From NCBI GenBank assembly GCA_964419255.1, contig CAYQOU010000007.1, positions 26,318-90,317 on the forward strand: DNA of 64,000 nt, read 5' to 3'. A program made the position numbers and the translations under genes. Under the pieces are notes generated by a model, which ran no database searches, was not told the DNA's origin, and saw nothing but the letters and a program-made list of their open reading frames with translations. Positions 36,490-43,648 of this stretch are shown in pieces (position 1 is the stretch's first letter; each line of letters starts with the position of its first letter). This stretch comes from CAZPHU01 sp964419255 (GTDB lineage Bacteria; Fibrobacterota; Chitinivibrionia; Chitinivibrionales; CAYFVL01).

Positions 36490-36608
36490 AATCCCTTGAA
36501 GAAATGGGCTGAAGCGATCGTGAGAAATACCCTCCTAAGGTTTTCCAAGAATTGCTGATTGCCTTATGCCCAAGGGGCTGTACAAATCTCCGCAAGAGAT
36601 CGCACTCT

Positions 36609-37442
36609 TTATGTCTTTGAAAGAACGGCTTTAATGAGTCGCGCCATGGGATATTGGCTTTTAAATTCTTCGTGGGTTTTTCGAGCATGAGCTTTGAACG
36701 CGCCATCGGAAAGCCATCGCAGACACTCCTCGGCAAGCCGTTCCTGTTGGGTTCTGATCATTTCCACATGCGGGTAAGGATACACGGGGGATGTCTCAGA
36801 TAAAACAAAACAACCATTATTGAGCAGATAAGAAACACGAATAGACTCGAATATCTGCGCTTCATAGTTGTGAATATTTACTATTATTTTTGACCGTCCG
36901 ATTATCTTATCCCGTTGCTCACCGTATACTCCAAAAAGCGTCTTTATTCCAACTCCCTCATTGGCGATTGCCTGAAGGATTTTGCGTCTTCGCTGGTTAA
37001 CGGAACCAAAAAAAAGCACATCAATGTCTTTGTCTTCTCTGTGAGGTATCCGCTCCAAACCGGAATGGTATCCAACAGGAAGATGCTTTGCCTCAAGCCC
37101 TTTTTTTTCCAGAAACGCTATGTTTTCGATGGCATAATCCCAAATCTGTTCGGCACAGGAGAGAATCCCCAGGATTCTTTCAGAAAAAATCCCCTCCCCG
37201 TCACTCAACTGCTCCAGCTGCCATGGGATATATCGCACCCCCTTGAAAACCTCCGCCGAAGAAACCAGATGATAGCCCAAAACGATGTTTACCCGGTCGG
37301 AGGCAAGCTCATTAGGCCTAAGATCACAATCATACCCGAGATCACGAAGAGAAAGTAAGATCAGGGTGGCTGCCTCCAGAAAGGCATAGCTATGCTTATA
37401 TCCCTGTGGAACCACTATACAAACGCGGTATGAATCGGCCAT
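36609..37442 (-). CDS. Probable glycosyltransferase (CgeB/GT1-like)
   Basis: 277 residues. The C-terminal half has the order expected of a GT-B enzyme of the CgeB/group 1 type: DIDVLFFGSVNQRRRKIL, GVYGEQRDKIIGRSKIIVNI, and FESIRVSYLLNNGCFVLSE with the acidic Glu of the donor site. The N-terminal half is less conserved, and the protein is shorter than most GT-B enzymes (about 350-400). It lies directly upstream of the flagellin genes on the same strand, so modification of flagellin is a reasonable guess from context. Acceptor and sugar donor are unknown. Confidence 0.6.
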   Translation of the reverse strand: MADSYRVCIVVPQGYKHSYAFLEAATLILLSLRDLGYDCDLRPNELASDRVNIVLGYHLVSSAEVFKGVRYIPWQLEQLSDGEGIFSERILGILSCAEQIWDYAIENIAFLEKKGLEAKHLPVGYHSGLERIPHREDKDIDVLFFGSVNQRRRKILQAIANEGVGIKTLFGVYGEQRDKIIGRSKIIVNIHNYEAQIFESIRVSYLLNNGCFVLSETSPVYPYPHVEMIRTQQERLAEECLRWLSDGAFKAHARKTHEEFKSQYPMARLIKAVLSKT

Positions 37443-37544
37443 AGAATAAAAACCCTTCTGTGGTAAGTGGCTGCTTTGGTCAAGGTATGGAAAAATGGTT
37501 TATTGAGCATAACTGCACAAAATATCAAAACTTGCCCGGTGGTC

Positions 37545-37573
37545 TTGCATGAGATTTGAGCATCGAGTATATT
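37545..37573 (+). promoter_or_regulatory. Sigma-70-type promoter of tRNA-Glu
   Basis: TTGCAT (37545-37550), a 17-bp spacer and TATATT (37568-37573) lie 21 bp before the mature tRNA 5' end. This is a good match to the housekeeping promoter pattern. Confidence 0.7.
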
Positions 37574-37594
37574 AGAAATCTCAATTGAATTGCT

Positions 37595-37669
37595 GGTCCG
37601 TTCGTCTAGTGGTTAGGACTCAGGATTTTCATTCCTGCAACAGGGGTTCGATTCCCCTACGGACTACCA
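37595..37669 (+). tRNA. tRNA-Glu (anticodon TTC)
   Basis: 75 nt including an encoded CCA. It folds as a standard cloverleaf: acceptor GGTCCGT/ACGGACT (one G-U pair), D arm with AGTGGTTAGGA, anticodon arm CAGGA-TTTTCAT-TCCTG with TTC at positions 34-36, and T arm CAGGGGTTCGATTCCCCT. It has its own promoter and terminator, so it is a monocistronic unit. tRNA genes are common integration sites, but I see no repeat of its 3' end in this window. Confidence 0.97.
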
Positions 37670-37713
37670 AGGCGACATTTTTGATTATCTTTCAAAAGTG
37701 TCGCCTTTTTTTT
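37670..37713 (+). terminator. Rho-independent terminator after tRNA-Glu
   Basis: AAGGCGACA pairs with TGTCGCCTT, extended by partial A/T pairing, and is followed by a run of T to 37713. It begins immediately after the CCA end. Confidence 0.9.
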
Positions 37714-37750
37714 AATCCTGCCCCTCTCCAATTTTCAAATTCCTGAGCTT

Positions 37751-38911
37751 TTAATCCGCCCGGGATTGTCTGATCCTGGCCCGCTTTGTTTTTGCCCGCC
37801 TGAAACGACGAAAACGCAAAAACACCATCAGTGCATTCAAGTAAGGAAACGTGAACAGCACAATCAAAACGGGATACAGCAGCCGAAGCAGTGACGTATG
37901 AATAATAACTTCACCCCTGGCCTGCACAACCATTCCTTCACCAAATACCGGCACTGCCGTTAATTGATAAGTCCTGTCTTTTCCGGCCAGAAAGCCCTGG
38001 GCGGCTTTTATGTACCCGAATGCCATTCCGGTGATGGACGGATCAGGTGCTCCACCACGTATGACTACATCAAATCGATCAATCTTTATGATTCTAAACA
38101 AAGCTCTTAAAAATCTTGCGGCGAGTCTGATCAGTTTGCCGAGAATTTTTTTTTCGCGAAGAAAAAACCTGGCCTCACTTTCACGCCAGCGGTTGATAAG
38201 GGAAACACCATCGTCCTTTTTACCTTCATCCGGTTTAGGCCCATCACATCTATGCTCAGTTTTCTGTCCGTCATATATGGTATCGGGTACAGAGTAAGCG
38301 GCTTGAGAAGAAGATTTATATGGCTCTGCAGATGGAGTGGAGCGTCGGTCAGAGGATTCCATTCCTCCATAATCCTTGTCGGAGGCAGTTATGTCCCGAT
38401 GATCAGCTGACGGCAGGGGCTCAGAAGCATTTTCTCCCCAAGACGGTCCATCAGTGCTTTCAGGGGCATTCAAAATCTCATCGGAGCCGCTATCATCGAT
38501 TGTTTCTGTTGCGGCGCTCTGATCTTCTCTCTGGTCAGTCGAAACGGATTCGCTGTTTGCAGGCGGCGATTCCCCGCCTTCCGTTACACGCGATTGACCT
38601 TCCGATACCTCTCTGCCTGTTTCGCCATTTTCCGTGGCTTTTTTTCCCCCCGTTCCCCGATTATTCTGATTGCTGCCGCCCAGTTTTCGTCCGAAAATCC
38701 GAAATTCGGCTGCCCCCAGGCGAGTATCGTACACTACTCTAATAACTCTGGGAGACAACCAGCTGATTTCAACCGCACCTGACATGTTTTCATGAGTGCG
38801 CCCCGATGCTGAGAAGCGAAAGGGAAATAGGAGCAAAATAAGGACAAGAAGGATTACGACAGCAATAAGGCTAAGAAATGTATAAAGAAGTATTGTCAGA
38901 AAGAGTCCCAC
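37751..38911 (-). CDS. Membrane-anchored DUF2953-like protein with long disordered insert
   Basis: 386 residues: one or two N-terminal membrane helices (residues 4-31), a short domain (VEISWLSPRVIRVVYD), a low-complexity Ser/Glu/Asp/Gly-rich region (about 80-235), a conserved-looking C-terminal domain (KIDRFDVVIRGGAPDPSITG, then VPVFGEGMVVQARGEV) and a C-terminal hydrophobic helix with a basic tail. The end domain resembles DUF2953 proteins, which in spore formers include YtfI; here the role is unknown. It is the last gene of the Tat operon, 14 bp after the cyclo-ligase fusion. Confidence 0.55.
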   Translation of the reverse strand: MGLFLTILLYTFLSLIAVVILLVLILLLFPFRFSASGRTHENMSGAVEISWLSPRVIRVVYDTRLGAAEFRIFGRKLGGSNQNNRGTGGKKATENGETGREVSEGQSRVTEGGESPPANSESVSTDQREDQSAATETIDDSGSDEILNAPESTDGPSWGENASEPLPSADHRDITASDKDYGGMESSDRRSTPSAEPYKSSSQAAYSVPDTIYDGQKTEHRCDGPKPDEGKKDDGVSLINRWRESEARFFLREKKILGKLIRLAARFLRALFRIIKIDRFDVVIRGGAPDPSITGMAFGYIKAAQGFLAGKDRTYQLTAVPVFGEGMVVQARGEVIIHTSLLRLLYPVLIVLFTFPYLNALMVFLRFRRFRRAKTKRARIRQSRAD

Positions 38912-38925
38912 TGTTTAACCCGGCC

Positions 38926-39717
38926 TCAGGATGGAATGGATATTATCGGTCCATCTTCTGTGATTATCTGATCGACTGCAATGTCATGGTAATCGAAGGG
39001 GAGAGGATCGGAGCTGATCTGACATTCATACGCAAGCCCTATCAAAGGCACTCTTCCCTTTAACTCTTCGAGAAAGGAATCATAGTAGCCTTTCCCTCTT
39101 CCAAGTCGTGCACCATATCGATCAAAAGACACCCCCGGACATACGACCAGATCTATATCGCTTTTAAGAAAGTTTTTCCTGATTGTCTCATGTGGCTCCT
39201 CGATGCCATATTTCCCTGTCACCAGATCTTTTTTCATGTCGCTAATCTCTGCAACCCCCAGCCTGCATACCCCATCGTAGCAATACGGCACAATGACCCT
39301 CTTTCCCGCCGTCAGCATCTGCTCGATACAATTACGGGTGTATACTTCATCATCTGTGGCGAGGTATATCATCACCGATCGTGCGTTCCTGAAAGCTTCA
39401 TCCTGAGTCAACCGGTGGCCGATTCGGATAGATTTCTCTGCGCGCTCCTCTGATGAGAGCGACTTTCTCAATGCAATAAAGTGATTCCTCAATTCTGCTT
39501 TACGCTGTCCGGTATTCTGTGGCATAGCGTCGGCTGATGCGACAATCGACTGAGATGCACCATTGATCTCACGCCTGATTTCATCCCCATACCCTCGGAT
39601 TTTGGAGACGAACCGTGCGGCCTCCCGTATAAAGGTCGGCAACTCCTTAGATCCGAAAAAAAGCAACACCAGCACCAACACCAGCATCATCTCCGAAATA
39701 CCCAGACCGGTTATCAT
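38926..39717 (-). CDS. TatA/B-like domain fused to 5-formyltetrahydrofolate cyclo-ligase
   Basis: 263 residues in one frame. Residues 1-50 are a TatA/TatB-type segment: a short N-terminal helix (ISEMMLVLVLVLLFFGSKELP) with the FG hinge, then an amphipathic helix (FIREAARFVSKIRGYG). Residues about 68-263 are a 5-formyltetrahydrofolate cyclo-ligase (MTHFS), with LRKSLSSEER, YLATDDEVYT and the active-site LGRGKGYYDSF. Met 65 could in principle start a free cyclo-ligase but has no ribosome-binding site. Its ATGA overlaps the tatC stop, so it is coupled to tatC as a TatB would be. The fusion is unusual. Confidence 0.85.
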   Translation of the reverse strand: MITGLGISEMMLVLVLVLLFFGSKELPTFIREAARFVSKIRGYGDEIRREINGASQSIVASADAMPQNTGQRKAELRNHFIALRKSLSSEERAEKSIRIGHRLTQDEAFRNARSVMIYLATDDEVYTRNCIEQMLTAGKRVIVPYCYDGVCRLGVAEISDMKKDLVTGKYGIEEPHETIRKNFLKSDIDLVVCPGVSFDRYGARLGRGKGYYDSFLEELKGRVPLIGLAYECQISSDPLPFDYHDIAVDQIITEDGPIISIPS

Positions 39718-40442
39718 GCTTTCTTTCGCTCCTGAGCAAAAAAGGATACAATTATGCTAATCCCGTACAAGACTAACAGTGGTAGCGCCAGAAATATCTG
39801 AGAAATAATATCGGGTGGCGTCAGCAGTGCTGCAAGTATAAATACGATGACCAAGGCATATTTGAATTTTTTCCACAGCAATCCAGGGGTCAAAAAACCC
39901 AGTTTGGTAAAAACAAAAGAGATAATCGGTAACTCGAAGACAACTCCGAATGCAAGAGAGAGCTTGATCAGAAAACTCAGGTACTCATTTGTTCTAAAGA
40001 AAGGCTCCATACGCCCGGCGGCGAATTGCGAAAGAAACCTTAGTACATGCGGAATCATGACATAGCTTAATGCGACCCCGCCCAGAAAAAAGAGTGTCGA
40101 GAAGAAAGCTGCGGGTAAAATAGTTTTCTTCTCATGCTTATGCAGTCCCGGAGCGATAAAGCGCCAGACCTGATAAAAGATAACCGGAGCGGATAGCAGT
40201 ATGCCTCCAAATAAGGCAATTTTTATACTGAGCACAACCGCCTCGGCAGGTGCGGTGAAGATAAGCTGCGGTTTTGGCTCCGCATAGCGGAGAGGATAAA
40301 TCATCACCAGATCAAAAATATACCGCCAGTAAATACCGCATGGTATGGCACAGATTGCAACAGAGGCTATGCTTTTGATCACTCGCCATCGAAGCTCTTC
40401 AAGATGGTCGAGAAATGACATCTCTTCATGAATTGTAGACAT
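39714..40442 (-). CDS. tatC: Sec-independent translocase subunit TatC
   Basis: 242 residues with six membrane helices. The N-terminal signal-peptide-binding motif (SFLDHLEELRWRVIKS) and the loop FRTNEYLSFLIKLSLAFGVVFELP are typical of TatC. It binds twin-arginine signals and recruits TatA. The order is tatA, tatC, then the TatB-like fusion, with a 4-bp overlap at the end and an 8-bp gap at the start. Confidence 0.97.
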   Translation of the reverse strand: MSTIHEEMSFLDHLEELRWRVIKSIASVAICAIPCGIYWRYIFDLVMIYPLRYAEPKPQLIFTAPAEAVVLSIKIALFGGILLSAPVIFYQVWRFIAPGLHKHEKKTILPAAFFSTLFFLGGVALSYVMIPHVLRFLSQFAAGRMEPFFRTNEYLSFLIKLSLAFGVVFELPIISFVFTKLGFLTPGLLWKKFKYALVIVFILAALLTPPDIISQIFLALPLLVLYGISIIVSFFAQERKKA

Positions 40443-40450
40443 GCGTGTAA

Positions 40451-40657
40451 TTACTGCTGCCGGTTATCGCTTTTCGAATCCTCGATTTTCTGGTTATTAT
40501 CCTTCAACCGGGTGTTTTCATCTTCCTGCGTAGCTTTTTTGAACTCCTTGATTCCAGACCCGAGCCCTTTAGCCAATTCAGGAATTTTCTTTGCGCCAAA
40601 AAGAATAATCACAATCACCAAAATCAGTATCAATTCCTGCCCGCCGGGAAATCCCAT
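40451..40657 (-). CDS. tatA: Sec-independent translocase subunit TatA
   Basis: 68 residues: a single N-terminal membrane helix (ELILILVIVIILFGAKKIPE) with the FG hinge, an amphipathic helix (LAKGLGSGIKEFKKAT) and a charged tail. This is the pore-forming Tat component. First gene of the Tat operon; the region upstream carries a dispersed hairpin repeat. Confidence 0.95.
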   Translation of the reverse strand: MGFPGGQELILILVIVIILFGAKKIPELAKGLGSGIKEFKKATQEDENTRLKDNNQKIEDSKSDNRQQ

Positions 40658-40750
40658 ACGTTACCTCTTTTCAGATTAAAAACTCGGCTATGAAAGCACC
40701 TGCTGCAATAAAATATATTACTTGCTCTGCAGGTAAATTATCTGTTCACT

Positions 40751-40787
40751 GAATTGTGCGATTCAGAGTGGATGATTCGCGCAGTTC
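40751..40787. repeat. Dispersed hairpin repeat, short copy
   Basis: GAATTGTGCGA and TCGCGCAGTTC form an 11-bp stem with two G-U pairs around a 15-nt loop containing AGAGTGGATGAT. The loop is conserved with the copies at 27534, 36468 and 62165. It lies between the divergent tatA and rlmB genes. Confidence 0.65.
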
Positions 40788-40837
40788 AGATACCATGCTT
40801 TTCTCGCTATTTCACTGATAATTAAAGGATTTTACAT

Positions 40838-41596
40838 TTGACATCTTCTTCTGACAACTTACTCTTCGGTGTTCATCCCATAAAAGAACGTCTGAATTCA
40901 AATCCCCAAAGCATCGAACGAATCTATCTCGATGCAAATAGACGTTCTCAACAAAACTTCGAGATATTAAAAATCAGCCGAAAGAAAAAAATTCCGACTC
41001 AACACATCCCAGAAAACAAACTAAACCAACTTGCCCGCACATCAAAACATCAAGGTATCGTTGCCATAACCAGCGTAAAAAACTACGTTACCGAAACGGA
41101 GGTATATAAACGCGTTGAATCCTCCGCAAACCCACTGCTTTTAGTTGCAGCATCGATAGAAGATCCGCAAAATCTGGGAGCAATCATTCGATCCTCCGTT
41201 GCATTTGGAATCACGGCACTTCTTCTGGAGAGGCGAAACACGGTGCCGCTCAACGCAACCGTCTCTAAAGCATCTGCGGGAATGCTCGAACATATTACGG
41301 TATGTAAGCCATATAATTTGGAAGGAATGATTGTCGCATTCAAAGAAAAAGGCTTTGCAGTTGTGGGAGCATCAGAGGCGGCTCAAGCGCCTTTGTATGA
41401 TGTTGACCTTCGTGGTCCGACAATCCTGATCATGGGAGGAGAGCACAGGGGCATTCCCGCCTATTTGCAAAAGTCATGCTCGACATTGGTCTCTATACCG
41501 ATGGCAGGGAAGGTTCAGTCCCTCAATGTAAGCGCTGCCGCAAGTATCTTCCTGTATGAGACCTCACGACAGCGTGGTTTCGCTTTCAAAGACTAA
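40838..41596 (+). CDS. rlmB: 23S rRNA 2'-O-methyltransferase, TrmH/RlmB family
   Basis: 252 residues from a TTG start preceded by AAAGGA. It has the SpoU/TrmH three-motif pattern: EDPQNLGAIIRSSVAFGIT, LIMGGEHRGIP and SIPMAGKVQSLNVSAAASIFLYE, with an N-terminal substrate-binding domain (LLFGVHPIKERL). RlmB methylates G2251 of 23S rRNA; close relatives act on tRNA, so the exact target is inferred. The 3' end reaches into the contig end that precedes the N gap; the stop codon at 41594 lies before the Ns, so the gene is complete. Confidence 0.92.
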   Translation: MTSSSDNLLFGVHPIKERLNSNPQSIERIYLDANRRSQQNFEILKISRKKKIPTQHIPENKLNQLARTSKHQGIVAITSVKNYVTETEVYKRVESSANPLLLVAASIEDPQNLGAIIRSSVAFGITALLLERRNTVPLNATVSKASAGMLEHITVCKPYNLEGMIVAFKEKGFAVVGASEAAQAPLYDVDLRGPTILIMGGEHRGIPAYLQKSCSTLVSIPMAGKVQSLNVSAAASIFLYETSRQRGFAFKD

Positions 41597-41618
41597 AACC
41601 GGGTATAGACGTAACCGG

Positions 41619-41718
41619 NNNNNNNNNNNNNNNNNNNNNNNNNNNNNNNNNNNNNNNNNNNNNNNNNNNNNNNNNNNNNNNNNNNNNNNNNNNNNNNNNN
41701 NNNNNNNNNNNNNNNNNN
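41619..41718. other. Assembly gap of 100 N with duplicated 55-bp flanks
   Basis: Exactly 100 N. The 55 bases before the gap (41564-41618) are identical to the 55 bases after it (41719-41773). Two contigs that overlap by 55 bp were scaffolded with a fixed-size gap, so no sequence is likely to be missing and the second copy is redundant. The 41774-41919 stretch after the gap shows no gene. Confidence 0.9.
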
Positions 41719-41919
41719 TCACGACAGCGTGGTTTCGCTTTCAAAGACTAAAACCGGGTATAGACGTAACCGGTTTTAAGCTTTCGGAGTCACAGTTTGC
41801 TCAGTATAAAGCATACAGCAAAAAATCCCACAGCGTGTTTCCCCGTTGTCTCCCGTCGTCCCGTTGAAGCAAAACGGGCGAGCGGGAGGACTTGTGTCGG
41901 ACAAGAGATTTAATATGAA

Positions 41920-43383
41920 TTATTTATCGAAGCCGAAGAAATTATCCATTTTCTTCATGACATCGTCACCTGTGACAAAGGAATCATCCTGATCATCCGA
42001 GGACCTGGCTTTTTCAGAAGCATTCTGTTCAGCCTCATCTTCTGAAAGAAAATCGGCTGATTCCATTTCAAAGGTAGCCCGTTTCGGATCGTTTGTCATC
42101 TCCTCATCCTGTTCTTCTTCACCGAAGAACAGCGCTTCATCATCAGAGTAAGCTCCCTCTGCATCCCCTAAATCCTGCTTATCGGTGCCGTCTTCTAAAC
42201 CATTAAATGGTTGTTCTATACCATCGTCTGTATCAGACGGTGTTTTAGAAAACATATCCTGTGAATACAGCTGAGTATTTGCCACCTCAAATGCATCTTC
42301 TTCTTCCGATTCATCCCTGGCGATTATGTCGGAATCCGACATCTGATTGTCCGGTTGCCCAAGATTAATTTTCTCCACAGATTCCTGGGTATCATCTTCA
42401 GAGTCATCATCTCCAGAAATTACTTTATTAAACTCCTCCTGCCAGGAAGGCTCTTCCTGCCCCTCTATATCTCCGAGGAACAGGTCCTCATCATCCTGCT
42501 GATCCTCTTCATCGATTCTTTTGAATGCAGCTTCAACTTCTTCCGATGGATTCGGATGCTGCACCTGAGAAGCTTCATCGTTGGCAGCTGCTTGCTGAAA
42601 GGTGATCTCTTCTGAAACTTCCTCCGATATAAAATCTTCCGAAATGGCCTCCCCTTGTGTCTCTTTCTCAGCGGCCTCTTCGAGGGAAAACTCGTCCGGT
42701 TCCACTTGATCTGAAGCAAACTGCTCGGGTGCAACCTCTTCGGAAATCTGACTATCGGCGGCAGCAGTATCCTCAATCGTAAATTCCTCAGCTGGGCGTT
42801 GCTCATCGACCTGTTCTTCCTGCTCTGAAGCCTGCACTGATATCTCTGCAACGTCCTCAATATCCTCAGATATATCGTAGCTGGTGTCTGCCACCTGCTC
42901 CTCGTCCATACCAATGGCAGATTGTGCCTGTGGCTGACCGGTCGGCTCTTTAACGACTGATTCAGCCAAAGCTGATGCCGACTCTTGCTGTTTGACATCC
43001 TGCCCCGGCTGGGGTGCATAGTTATCGGCAGCAGCGATACCCGGCTGCTTTAAAAGAGCATACCGATACTCAAGAAAACTTTCGATGTATTTAATAAAAA
43101 AGGCATCGACAACAGCCATATTCGTGCGCAGTTCCCGATTAATCTCTTCCAACTTCGGCAACACGGTGTCTCGAAATACACCTTGCCTGCTCTTATCGAC
43201 TGAAACAGAGGCAAAGGCATGCTCAACCACGCTGCAGAGCTGTTCGATCGAAGAGATCGCTTCGTTACGTTGTTCTTGTTTCTTCTTTTCGTTTCTTGCC
43301 TTGCTGACGGTAATACCGATCCAGATGGCAGCCGTTACAACCACACCGATAATAAAGCCAATAAACAGGAGATAGCTTTCCAT
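41920..43383 (-). CDS. Membrane-anchored, highly acidic disordered protein
   Basis: 487 residues. One N-terminal membrane helix (about 5-26) is followed by a helical region (about 30-115), then roughly 340 residues dominated by Glu, Asp, Gln, Ser and Ala with almost no hydrophobic core. It closes with a short patterned end (SFVTGDDVMKKMDNFFGFD), which looks like a binding peptide. Most of the chain should be cytoplasmic and disordered. Not a family I recognise; a scaffold or adaptor role is possible. It lies alone between the gap and the glycogen synthase-like gene. Confidence 0.75.
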   Translation of the reverse strand: MESYLLFIGFIIGVVVTAAIWIGITVSKARNEKKKQEQRNEAISSIEQLCSVVEHAFASVSVDKSRQGVFRDTVLPKLEEINRELRTNMAVVDAFFIKYIESFLEYRYALLKQPGIAAADNYAPQPGQDVKQQESASALAESVVKEPTGQPQAQSAIGMDEEQVADTSYDISEDIEDVAEISVQASEQEEQVDEQRPAEEFTIEDTAAADSQISEEVAPEQFASDQVEPDEFSLEEAAEKETQGEAISEDFISEEVSEEITFQQAAANDEASQVQHPNPSEEVEAAFKRIDEEDQQDDEDLFLGDIEGQEEPSWQEEFNKVISGDDDSEDDTQESVEKINLGQPDNQMSDSDIIARDESEEEDAFEVANTQLYSQDMFSKTPSDTDDGIEQPFNGLEDGTDKQDLGDAEGAYSDDEALFFGEEEQDEEMTNDPKRATFEMESADFLSEDEAEQNASEKARSSDDQDDSFVTGDDVMKKMDNFFGFDK

Positions 43384-43590
43384 ATCTCATCCTTTCATGG
43401 AAAAAACAGGATCACCCAATGGCAATCTTAGCTTTAGCCTACTTATTAAAATATGTTATTTTCAAGGACTTAAGCACTTATATGATACAAATCTGGTCTA
43501 TTACACAAAAAAAGGTGTATTTTTTTTAAAATGTACACTGCCAACCAGCAGCACCTTTTCAGATAAATGATAGTATTTTAACAGCATTTT

Positions 43591-43618
43591 GTGTGCATTT
43601 TTTCGGAAAAACGCACAC
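43591..43618 (-). terminator. Hairpin downstream of the GT5 gene
   Basis: GTGTGC and GCACAC enclose an inner stem of T/A pairs, forming a hairpin of about 11 bp with a short loop, 30 bp past the stop of the glycogen synthase-like gene on the minus strand. No long T-run follows, so termination efficiency is uncertain. The 265-bp gap 43384-43648 holds no gene. Confidence 0.45.
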
Positions 43619-43648
43619 ACCCAAACGTTTTCGCCGTCTGCAGGTGGT

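Noticed and set aside
37595..37669. tRNA-Glu as the attachment site of an integrated element
   Set aside because: No second copy of the tRNA 3' end and no integrase gene is present within the window.
41556..41867. Open frame running through the 100-N gap
   Set aside because: It exists only because Ns contain no stops; its two ends repeat the same 55 bp at the 3' end of rlmB.
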